DNA of 42,850 nucleotides. Source: Gemmatimonadota bacterium (GTDB taxonomy: Bacteria; JAAXHH01). The notes beneath the pieces were generated by a model. That model was not told where the DNA came from and made no database searches. It saw only the letters and a list, made by a program, of their open reading frames with translations. How positions within the stretch are numbered: position 1 is the stretch's first letter; the number at the start of each line of letters is the position of its first letter. The translations under genes were made by a program, and so were the position numbers. Of the stretch, positions 7,945 through 15,481 are shown one piece after another. The stretch spans positions 1 through 42,850 of the forward strand of contig JAPOYX010000109.1 of the NCBI GenBank assembly GCA_026706345.1, in the 5' to 3' direction.

Positions 7945-9741
7945 TCAGAAGACCAGTTTCTTCAGCTCGTGCTTCTTTGTGAAGTAGACCCCGTCCCTGG
8001 TCATCGGACCGGGATTCTGGAAGGCGCCGCGCTCTTCGTGAACTGCGGTTACAGTCCCGTCCGCCGGATCGAAACGGTAGAAACAGTCGGTCGTGAATCC
8101 GAACACGCCACCGTCCGGACCGATCTGGACTCCACCGTCCAGGGCGCGGCCGCCGGGCAGGGGAACCGTTTGCGTAAACCGACGGTCGCCGGGACGGAAA
8201 ACGAAGAAATGGGATTCGGAACCTGCATGGGCCGTCCCGCATAGCAGGTCGCCGTCAAGGACGGCCAGCGCGTTGACGGCCGTAGCCACAACCGGAAGCC
8301 GGTCTTCCCACACCTTCTCCTCCGCCTCGTAGTCCCACAGGAACAGCGACGCTTCCTCCACACGCGGCTGTGTGCCTGTACCACCATCGATCGTCGTCCC
8401 GACGGCGAGTAAATCATGGGCTCTAAGCCAGGCCAGCGACCAGCAACTGGCTTCCCCGGCGATGTCGCGGTAGGTCCCGAACTGGTCTGTGGACGGATCG
8501 TACCAGGACAGCGGTCCGCCCCACATGCCGTAGTTCGGTACCGAGGCCGTCCACACCCGGCCTTGGGGTCCGGCGACCATGGATCTCGGGCGATAGGATA
8601 TCTCGTCCATGCGGTCCAGGTCACGCGGGTTACTGCCGGGATCTTTACCAAATTGATAGGGCAGGGCGGGATCGTACACCGACAGCATGGCGCCCGGGTA
8701 GGAACAGATGTAGAGCTTGCCGTCCATGTTGGCCATGGAATAGGCTTCCCCGGTCGCCGTGGTGCAAATGCCGAGATCGTCCATGGCATGAGACCGGGGA
8801 TCGAAACGGAACAGGTGCAGCGGCAGGATGCTCGACCCGTAGATGTTGTCGTCGGGGCCGCGATGGACCAGGAAGATCTCGCTGCCCGCGGACTCGTAGG
8901 CTACGGGTAAAGTCCGCGTCTCGCCGGTCCCCGGACGGGTAATGGCCATCTCGTGGAACATCTGGGTTTCGCGGTCCGCGAAATCCGCCGTAGATCCATC
9001 GGAGAGGGTCGGGGGCGGCGCCGGGTCCGGAAGGTCTTCCACGGGTACGGCTTCAAATCCATCGACGCGGAAATAGCCCGCGGAGGACCGGATGTAGAGT
9101 TGCCCGTCGGCCGCCCGGTACAGGTTCAGCGAACCCCCGTCCTCTGTCACCACCGCAGGCCCCACGGTCCTGCGCTCGCCCGATGACGGATCGTAGACGA
9201 CCACGTGCGGGCGGGTCATCTTGATGTTGCAGGCGATCGTTCCCCCGGCGCCGACGTAGGGATAGCAATACATGTCGGTATCGTCCATCCGCCCGTGGCG
9301 GGTGAACGCACCGGTCGCCGGATCGTAGTTCGTCAGGCCGGCAGACCCGTAGCATCCGATCCAGATCACGCCGTCCGCGTCTTCATCCATGTTGCACGGA
9401 AAAGTATCGTCGGGCAGGTTGATGGCGCCCAGTTCGTCCAGTCGTTCCGTCGCGGGATCGTACCGGTAGAGGTGGCCGGCGTAGGCCGCGCCGATGTAGA
9501 CCCGGCCGTCGCGGGTGCGAAGCGCGCCCGTGGGGAAGTTGGCGGTGGGATCGGGCGACGTCGCCTGGGACGTAGTGCCGGTGGCCGGATCTATCTTCAC
9601 GACGGTGAACCCGGCCGCCTGCTGGCCCATCACGGCCACCAGGCAGTCCCGGCCGGCCGCGTCCAGGGTGGGGAAGACCCGGACCCAGTTGACGCTGCGG
9701 ACCGGTATGCCGATGGTCTGGATCGAGGGGATGGCGCTCAT
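7945..9741 (-). CDS. Beta-propeller protein, last gene of the sugar-acid operon
   Basis: A 598-residue protein built of repeated four-stranded blades. Each is marked by a 'Y-D-P-A-T-G' type turn (for example KIDPATG, RYDPATERL, NYDPATGAF, VYDPSSGER, RFDPRSH, WYDPSTDQF, RFDPADGTV), about ten copies along the chain. No signal peptide or membrane segment is seen, so it is probably cytosolic. The family resembles SMP-30/NHL-type and ligand-binding-sensor-type propellers. I cannot name a reaction. Its ATG overlaps the stop of the preceding DUF1932 dehydrogenase gene (ATGA), so the two are translationally coupled. That coupling suggests a shared pathway, perhaps lactone hydrolysis or substrate binding, which is inference. 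Confidence 0.85.
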   Translation of the reverse strand: MSAIPSIQTIGIPVRSVNWVRVFPTLDAAGRDCLVAVMGQQAAGFTVVKIDPATGTTSQATSPDPTANFPTGALRTRDGRVYIGAAYAGHLYRYDPATERLDELGAINLPDDTFPCNMDEDADGVIWIGCYGSAGLTNYDPATGAFTRHGRMDDTDMYCYPYVGAGGTIACNIKMTRPHVVVYDPSSGERRTVGPAVVTEDGGSLNLYRAADGQLYIRSSAGYFRVDGFEAVPVEDLPDPAPPPTLSDGSTADFADRETQMFHEMAITRPGTGETRTLPVAYESAGSEIFLVHRGPDDNIYGSSILPLHLFRFDPRSHAMDDLGICTTATGEAYSMANMDGKLYICSYPGAMLSVYDPALPYQFGKDPGSNPRDLDRMDEISYRPRSMVAGPQGRVWTASVPNYGMWGGPLSWYDPSTDQFGTYRDIAGEASCWSLAWLRAHDLLAVGTTIDGGTGTQPRVEEASLFLWDYEAEEKVWEDRLPVVATAVNALAVLDGDLLCGTAHAGSESHFFVFRPGDRRFTQTVPLPGGRALDGGVQIGPDGGVFGFTTDCFYRFDPADGTVTAVHEERGAFQNPGPMTRDGVYFTKKHELKKLVF

Positions 9742-10640
9742 CCTTTCCCGGCATCGCGTGAACGTCTGCGCACCTCTTCGGCGAAGATGGCCACCGTTTG
9801 TTCCAGGGTGCGGCCGCGATCCACGGTCTCGGGCCGTTCGTGCCCGATTGGGCTTTCGGCGATGAGGCGGAAGATGTGTTCGGCGCCCTCGTGAAAGCCG
9901 GACGATACCCCGGCCTGTTCGTACGTCGCCGCGATTTCACGCATTTCGCCGATCCAGCGGAAAGCCTTGGCCGACAGGCTGTTGACGCCGCCCATCGCCT
10001 TGAGGCGCGGTGCCTGGCTTTCGGCGAATTCCGCCAGCAGTTCCTCGCCCAGGCCCATGACCTCGGCGGCGGTAAGCGCCGCGGCATGGAGGGCGGAGGT
10101 CCCCTTGGTTACCGAGGCATAGCACATCTTGATACCCGACGCCCTGCCCACCTCACCGCCCAGCGGCCGGACAAGGATCCCGTGGCCATCCAGTTGCGCG
10201 AGTATGGCCTCGTGGGGACCCGAAGCATAGAAGCGGGTCTTTTCGTCTGCGCCGGGAGGTCCGCCGATGATGCCGGCGTCGATGAAGCGGCCTCCGGCGC
10301 CGGTGATGACCCGGCCGATCGCTCTTGCCGTATCCGGGGAGACGGCGTTGCAGTCTGCATAGGCCGGCGAGGATCCGCTCCGCTTCATTGCCTCCGCCAC
10401 CTGGCCGGCGAGCGCCAGGGCCTGATCGGGCACCAGGATGGCCAGGATCAGGTCGGAGTCCCGCACCAACGCGTCCAGGTCCGGCTCGTCACGTATACCC
10501 GCGGCCACCGTCAACGTGCGGGTCCTTTCGCTTCGGCCGGTTAGACAGGTTGCCACGTCGAAGCCACCCTCGAGGAGGCATCGTCCCACGGAATGGCCCA
10601 TCTCTCCCGGGCTCAATATGGCGATTCGTCGTCCTTGCAT
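9738..10640 (-). CDS. NAD(P)-dependent beta-hydroxyacid dehydrogenase with DUF1932 domain
   Basis: A 300-residue oxidoreductase of the 6-phosphogluconate / 3-hydroxyisobutyrate dehydrogenase superfamily. The N-terminal Rossmann motif is IAILSPGEMGHSVG (a variant of G-x-G-x-M-G). The middle has ADCNAVSPDTA and FIDAGIIGGPPG, which match the family's substrate-binding loop. K171 in SGIKMCYASVTKG is at the catalytic Lys position. The C-terminal helical part (about residues 185-270, AESQAPRLKAMGG and so on) fits the DUF1932 domain. It likely oxidises or reduces a 3-hydroxy acid made from a sugar acid, and the substrate is unknown. The start at 10640 has GGGAG 7 bases upstream. It is the fourth gene of the five-gene operon and overlaps the next by four bases. 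Confidence 0.88.
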   Translation of the reverse strand: MQGRRIAILSPGEMGHSVGRCLLEGGFDVATCLTGRSERTRTLTVAAGIRDEPDLDALVRDSDLILAILVPDQALALAGQVAEAMKRSGSSPAYADCNAVSPDTARAIGRVITGAGGRFIDAGIIGGPPGADEKTRFYASGPHEAILAQLDGHGILVRPLGGEVGRASGIKMCYASVTKGTSALHAAALTAAEVMGLGEELLAEFAESQAPRLKAMGGVNSLSAKAFRWIGEMREIAATYEQAGVSSGFHEGAEHIFRLIAESPIGHERPETVDRGRTLEQTVAIFAEEVRRRSRDAGKG

Positions 10641-10660
10641 ACTCGTCTCCCTGCCGGGTA

Positions 10661-11293
10661 TCAGTTCGGGTTCCTTCTGGTTGGGTTTCTCCTGGCCACC
10701 ATGCGCCGGATCACCCGGTGGCCTTCGTCCACATCCTCTTCGTGCAGCACGGTAAACTCGTCAGTGGGCAGACGGCTCGCCGGTTCTCCCGCCTTGAGGC
10801 ACCAGTCCGGGTTCTGCGCGGACCGGTATCGCAGGTGGTCCAGGGTAAAGCCCTGCCAGGCCAAAAGTCCGCCATCGGCGACCACGGGCCAGGCATAATC
10901 GAAGACCGCCTCCTCCCAGTACATCACGCAGATTACGAGCGCGAACCGCCGGCCCGCGGGCGGACGCCAGGCATTCAGGTCCGCTTCCACGCAGGTAAGC
11001 CGGGATTCGAGTCCCTGTTCCAGGGCCTCCGCGCGAAGACGGTCCAGGGCCACGTCCGATATGTCGACGGCAAGCACCTCGCGTCCGTCTCCGGCCAGGG
11101 CGAGGGCCTGGGCCGACAGGCCGCAGGCGAGTTCCAGTACCGGTCCTTCAGGATACCCCAGCCCGGCGGCGCTTTCGTACAGCGGGCAGAAACCCCTGGG
11201 CGCCAAGCGCTTCGGCGACAGGTACCGCGCGTTCCACTTCAGCCGGTCGGGATGGTCTTCGAGGCGTTGCGAGCGGGAATCCGTGTTTTTCAA
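10661..11293 (-). CDS. Class I SAM-dependent methyltransferase
   Basis: A 210-residue methyltransferase with the seven-beta-strand Rossmann fold. Motif I is VLELACGLSAQALALA, motif II has EVLAVDISDVALDRL with the acidic residue that binds the SAM ribose, and LTCVEADLNAW is motif III. ALVICVMYWEEAVFD follows as motif IV. An N-terminal helix with KWNARYLSPKRLAP resembles TehB/thiopurine-methyltransferase-like proteins. The target is unknown. The only start in reach is a TTG at 11293 with GGAAG 9 bases upstream. It lies 20 bases upstream of the dehydrogenase gene and 50 bases after the deacylase gene, within the same operon. Confidence 0.85.
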   Translation of the reverse strand: MKNTDSRSQRLEDHPDRLKWNARYLSPKRLAPRGFCPLYESAAGLGYPEGPVLELACGLSAQALALAGDGREVLAVDISDVALDRLRAEALEQGLESRLTCVEADLNAWRPPAGRRFALVICVMYWEEAVFDYAWPVVADGGLLAWQGFTLDHLRYRSAQNPDWCLKAGEPASRLPTDEFTVLHEEDVDEGHRVIRRMVARRNPTRRNPN

Positions 11294-11343
11294 TGCGAAT
11301 ACGCTTCCGTCTGCCGACTGGTGGGGATCGACTACTCAGGATT

Positions 11344-12378
11344 CTACCGCGACCGAAATTCCTGGGCCACGACGAGGATGTGGCTGCCCTGCCTGACCGG
11401 CTGACGGAACGCCTGCGACAGTACGTAGCCGTCCACGCCCGCGCGCACCGGCCAGGGCGGATCGTCCACGCGGTAGAAATCGTGCAGGTTACCCACGACC
11501 TGCCCAGCCTCCACGCGCGTTCCGCAGGCCATGAGCGGTTCGTAATGCCCCGGGAAAGGCGCCGGCACGTAGCATGCCCGGTCGATGATGGCCGTCAGCT
11601 TCTGGGTGCCGTCGGCGTGATGGGCGATGGGCTGGATGTCACCGGTGAGCTGGCCGTGGTGGACGGCCGCGGCAAGTATCCCTTGTCGCGCATAGCGGAC
11701 GCCGTCCGGGTTGACCGATTCTCCCCAGCCCAACTCGGTTCCGATGGTGATCTTTCCCAGCCGCTCCGCTTCGCTGACCATGAGTCCGGGCGTCTCGTTC
11801 TGGTACGCCATCACGAAGGGCGTGCCGAACCAGCGCGCCGTGTCTTCGATGACGGCCGCCTGGTCCGGGTCATCCACCTCGTGAAAACTGGAACACTGGG
11901 CGAAGTCGAGTTCGGCGCCGCCGGAATGGATGTCCGTCACGACGTGCACGCGGGGCCAGAGATATTCTCGCACGAACTGGGCGATACGGTGGGTGATGCC
12001 CGCAAGGGCCGGCGAGGTGCCCGCGCCATCCACGAATGCCCGGTTCAGGTTGACCCCGTCATCGGTGTCGCTCGCCCGGCGGCCCGCATGGAAGGCCGAG
12101 GGGTTGAGCACGGGGATGAAGATCAGCCGCCCGACCACCTCTTCCAGTTGGATCTCCGTCATCAGGCGCTTGATCGCCACCGGCCCTTCGTATTCGTTGC
12201 CGTGATTGGACCCGCTGGCCAGGAGTCCCCGGCCTTCGCGGACATCGGGCCCGACCATGACCGTCAAGGGGATGAGATGGTCCGCCCAGAGCGAATCGTG
12301 TTCGAGGGCGACCCAGTAGTCTCTGCGCCCCGGCGAGTCGAGATCCAGCCGGTCGGGTCGGACTATTTCACGAGGCAT
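11344..12378 (-). CDS. Succinylglutamate desuccinylase / aspartoacylase-family zinc deacylase
   Basis: A 344-residue zinc-dependent amidohydrolase of the M14-like AstE/AspA family. Zinc ligands are H59 and E62 in GSNHGNEYEG and H151 in DIHSGG. E215 in IGTELGWGE is the general-base position. DGVNLNRAF is the family's substrate-carboxylate loop. The C-terminal 80 residues (VRAGVDGYVLSQAFRQPVRQGSHILVVA) form the small beta domain typical of the DoeB/AstE-like subgroup. Known members remove succinyl or acetyl groups from amino acids (glutamate, aspartate, diaminobutyrate). Here the neighbours suggest an N- or O-acyl acid substrate, which is inference. GGAG lies 6 bases before the ATG. Confidence 0.88.
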   Translation of the reverse strand: MPREIVRPDRLDLDSPGRRDYWVALEHDSLWADHLIPLTVMVGPDVREGRGLLASGSNHGNEYEGPVAIKRLMTEIQLEEVVGRLIFIPVLNPSAFHAGRRASDTDDGVNLNRAFVDGAGTSPALAGITHRIAQFVREYLWPRVHVVTDIHSGGAELDFAQCSSFHEVDDPDQAAVIEDTARWFGTPFVMAYQNETPGLMVSEAERLGKITIGTELGWGESVNPDGVRYARQGILAAAVHHGQLTGDIQPIAHHADGTQKLTAIIDRACYVPAPFPGHYEPLMACGTRVEAGQVVGNLHDFYRVDDPPWPVRAGVDGYVLSQAFRQPVRQGSHILVVAQEFRSR

Positions 12379-12468
12379 TCAGGTCTCCGTAATCTTCAGG
12401 TTGATCGTGCGATGCGTGTCCGTCGGGGCTGCCAGTCATGACACCGGGCGGTCCGCATCCAGCGCGCT

Positions 12469-15177
12469 TCACACCGAGACGCCGAGGAGTCCGCGGGTAA
12501 CCTGGAAGTCGGTGTTGCCGAGTACCGCCGCCCTTGGCGGGTGATTCCCGGCGGCCGTGTTCCGGATCAGGTCCAGCACGCCTTCGCGCCACTTCGCCGG
12601 TCCACCGGTCAGGACGAGATCCACGTCTTCGTGAAAAGGCCCGGGCAGGTCATCTGCGCCTACTTGCAAGACCGGTATCATGGGATGGCCGGGGAGCGGG
12701 TGGGTGCCGACGCCGGCAACGACCAGCTCCACACCGGCCGCGCCCAGTCCGGTCAGGGTCTCCACCCAGTGGGTCGTCTGCGTCTCCATGACGTGCAGCC
12801 CGGGTACCGACGCGGACTCGCCGTAGGTCAACGTCGGGGAAGCGGCTCCGTCCACCAGGCGCGAAAGGAAAGCCGGATGCAGCAGCAGCGCGGCGTTGTC
12901 CGGCACGACGACCGTTCCGCCCTCGTTGACGACGTCGAGGGTCAAACGCGATAACGCTTCGGAAACGACATCGGAAACCGGACCGGACGTTGCCACGCCA
13001 AGTCTTAGACCGGAAACCCCGGCCTCTCCCGCTACAGGCGCCTCACAATGACGCAAGGTTTCGGCGAACCAGGCCTCGACACGCTCGATGACATTCTCGA
13101 TACCGCCATCGAGCTGCACGCTGGCCCAGCCGAATCCCGCGGGATCGATACCGCGGTCGACCAATTGATCCCGGTAAAAGTCGTTGTGCGTGCGCTCGCA
13201 ACCGTGTTCCAGGAGCAAGGCGGCCGCCGTCATCGGATGGGTCAGGTAGCTGGTCATGGTACGGATGTACATCTCCTCCGATACGCCGCCCGATACGCCG
13301 CACCCCTCGGTGTGCACCAGGGCGACGAAGCGGGAAATTCCGGCGCCGCGCCCCACGCCTTTTTCGCTCAGCCGTTCCGCTGCCATGCGGGCGATCTGGC
13401 CGGAGCACAAGCTGGTGGGCAGTATGAGGCCGATGCGGTCGGTCGCACGGGATCCGCTTGATTCGAACACGGGCATCGTAAAACGAGATGACGATGGCGG
13501 CGAATTCCCTTCCAGCCGGACCTCCAGCGGTCTGCCTGTCGGCGCGGGACGGTCGCGGAGGAGCTGGAGCCGGCTACCGTCCGTCTGCCGCCAGTCGCGC
13601 CAGATCTGGGTCTGGCTGTGACCCGCCTTTTCGCCGCAGGTAAGCGCTCCGGAGGCTGCCCGCAAAGTCAGTCCGATGGTCTGCCGGCCCAGGTCCTCCA
13701 TGGACTCCCCGTCCAGGTAAGCGCCGGCGTTCACGTCCATTTCTCCCGACAGCATCTGGTACCGCCTGGTAGTCGTCACGAACTTTATCGTCGGAACGAA
13801 GGGGAAGTTGGTGATCGATCCGTTCCCGGTTATAAAGAAGATGAGATTGCCGCCGGACGCCACCTGTCCCGCGATGGCTTCCAGGTCATTGCCCGGACTG
13901 TCCATGAAGTAGTACCCCGGATCCTTCATCGGTACCGCGTAGTCGATGGCGTAGTCGAGGCGTACGTCCGGGTGGCGCTTCCGTGCCGCGCCGATGGACT
14001 TGAGCACGATGTTGTAGATCCCCCTGAGTTTGTTTCCTCCGGACGGGTTGGCGTCGACCGACTGGCCGTGCCACGCCGTGCGTTCCTGAAACCGTTCGAT
14101 CATGTGGAGGAAGGTGCGGGCCGTCTCGATGTCACGGACATTGTCCAGCACGTAGGGCTCGCCGCCGATGAGTTCGTCCGTCTCCGCGAGATTGGCTTTT
14201 CCCCCGAAGCGAATGATCTCCCGGGCCACGAGCGCTGCGAGGGGATTGCCCGAAATGCCAGAAAACGAATCCGAACCGCCGCATTGGAGCACGATGTTCA
14301 GATGAGCCGCCGACGCCGGCTTCCGGGCGACGCGGTTGACCGTCTCGAACCATCCGGTGACGATCCCCGCGCAGCGCGCCAGGTCCTCTTCAAATCCACC
14401 TTCGAGCGTTTCGAATCGGTGCGGCACGTCGTTCAACGGATAGCGGTTGAGCCGCATGTAATTCTCAAGCATCCGGTCCGTCACGACTTCGGTCCCGCGG
14501 TCCACCGCGAGCACGGCACCCACGTTGGAATGGACCATGAATCCCGCCAGCGTCCGCAGCACGAGTTCCCGGTTGTTGGGGTCCACCCCCGCGCCGCCCT
14601 CGGTGTGGGCCACCGCCACCACGCCGTCTACGTTCGGGTACCGGTCCGCCTGGTCCTTCAGCATCGATTCCAGCCGCCGTACGAAACCGGCCGTCTGAGA
14701 CGTAATGCCCAGCAGGACGATATAGTTGCGGGTCCCGACTCCCCGCGTAGCGCCGCGGTCGTATCCCTCGAATGTCGGCGGGCTGTCGACGAGCGGAACC
14801 TGTTCACCGGGCGTGAAGACGGATTCGTCCAGTTCGTAGGGCACCACGCGGTCTTCGAAATTGGGCTGATCCGGGAGGGTGAATTTCACTTTCCGGACAC
14901 GGAGCGCATCGAGTATGTCGGCGTTGCGGATGTAATCGCCCGGCGCGATGTCCCGGGTCGCCCGGCCAAAGGGCAGTCCCCAGGAGAGGACGGACTCCCC
15001 GGCCGGTATGGGCCGGATGGCGAAGCGGTGCCCTTCCAGCAAGGTATGGGCGAGGGAAAAGGTCGCGCCGGAGTCGCCTATCACGTCCGTGCCGGCTTCC
15101 AATCGCCGGGAGACGATGGCCACGTTGTCGCCGGGGTCGGCCAGGCGCGCAATATCTTTCAACCGGCAGGCAGGCAC
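12469..15177 (-). CDS. Double UxaA/GarD-type sugar-acid dehydratase (902 aa)
   Basis: First gene of the operon. Residues about 1-100 are a SAF-like N-terminal domain (as in altronate and galactarate dehydratases). Residues about 140-560 are a UxaA/GarD catalytic domain with RGVGTRNYIVLL, VLQCGGSDSFSGISGNP, VPTIKFVTTT and MDVNAG. The enzymes dehydrate sugar acids such as altronate or galactarate to 2-keto-3-deoxy acids. Residues about 580-900 look like a second, diverged copy of the same domain (RIGLILPTSLCSGQIA, ALVHTEGCGVSGG). The first copy has HTEGGAG where the family H-x-x-G-C-G motif is expected, while the second copy has HTEGCGV but has lost QCGGSD. Typical family members are about 380-530 residues. 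The start is a GTG at 15177 with AAGGA upstream. The substrate is unknown. Confidence 0.87.
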   Translation of the reverse strand: MPACRLKDIARLADPGDNVAIVSRRLEAGTDVIGDSGATFSLAHTLLEGHRFAIRPIPAGESVLSWGLPFGRATRDIAPGDYIRNADILDALRVRKVKFTLPDQPNFEDRVVPYELDESVFTPGEQVPLVDSPPTFEGYDRGATRGVGTRNYIVLLGITSQTAGFVRRLESMLKDQADRYPNVDGVVAVAHTEGGAGVDPNNRELVLRTLAGFMVHSNVGAVLAVDRGTEVVTDRMLENYMRLNRYPLNDVPHRFETLEGGFEEDLARCAGIVTGWFETVNRVARKPASAAHLNIVLQCGGSDSFSGISGNPLAALVAREIIRFGGKANLAETDELIGGEPYVLDNVRDIETARTFLHMIERFQERTAWHGQSVDANPSGGNKLRGIYNIVLKSIGAARKRHPDVRLDYAIDYAVPMKDPGYYFMDSPGNDLEAIAGQVASGGNLIFFITGNGSITNFPFVPTIKFVTTTRRYQMLSGEMDVNAGAYLDGESMEDLGRQTIGLTLRAASGALTCGEKAGHSQTQIWRDWRQTDGSRLQLLRDRPAPTGRPLEVRLEGNSPPSSSRFTMPVFESSGSRATDRIGLILPTSLCSGQIARMAAERLSEKGVGRGAGISRFVALVHTEGCGVSGGVSEEMYIRTMTSYLTHPMTAAALLLEHGCERTHNDFYRDQLVDRGIDPAGFGWASVQLDGGIENVIERVEAWFAETLRHCEAPVAGEAGVSGLRLGVATSGPVSDVVSEALSRLTLDVVNEGGTVVVPDNAALLLHPAFLSRLVDGAASPTLTYGESASVPGLHVMETQTTHWVETLTGLGAAGVELVVAGVGTHPLPGHPMIPVLQVGADDLPGPFHEDVDLVLTGGPAKWREGVLDLIRNTAAGNHPPRAAVLGNTDFQVTRGLLGVSV

Positions 15178-15481
15178 GATGCCAGGGTCCTTATCGAATA
15201 AAGATCGTATGTGGGACTTGTCTCACTACATGGACTGCCAAGGTAACGTCCGTCACGATTCCATGTCAAAGGTAAATCGGTAGGCGCCGGTCCACCTGCC
15301 GGCCCGCCTGCCGACCGGTCTGCCGAAACCAGCGGGCGGCATGGTTGACGGCGGAGAAGCACGGTGTACATTGTGTACCGGGGCCGGGTTTGTTCCAGAC
15401 CGTCCGCGGTATTATCTCACAGTCCGCTTCTTTTCCCGTTTTCGAATGCGCCATCTGCCATCCGCCAGCCGGAGGTCCGAG
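15178..15481. other. Divergent intergenic region with a palindromic operator candidate
   Basis: This 304-base gap separates the divergent UxaA-type and dimethylformamidase-like genes. It holds degenerate copies of a CTGCCG motif around 15295-15325 (GC-rich, short direct repeats), an imperfect palindrome at 15362-15380 and a TATTAT box at 15410-15415. I see no coding frame with homology and no RNA gene. Confidence 0.5.
15362..15380. promoter_or_regulatory. Palindrome GGTnnACAnTGTnnACC, candidate operator
   Basis: The 19 bases at 15362-15380 are symmetric at all half-site positions of CGGT-N2-ACA-N-TGT-N2-ACCG. The TATTAT -10-like box for the plus-strand gene lies 30 bases downstream, and the start of the divergent UxaA-type gene is 185 bases away. 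The form resembles GntR- or LacI-type operators. No regulator gene is adjacent. Confidence 0.35.
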
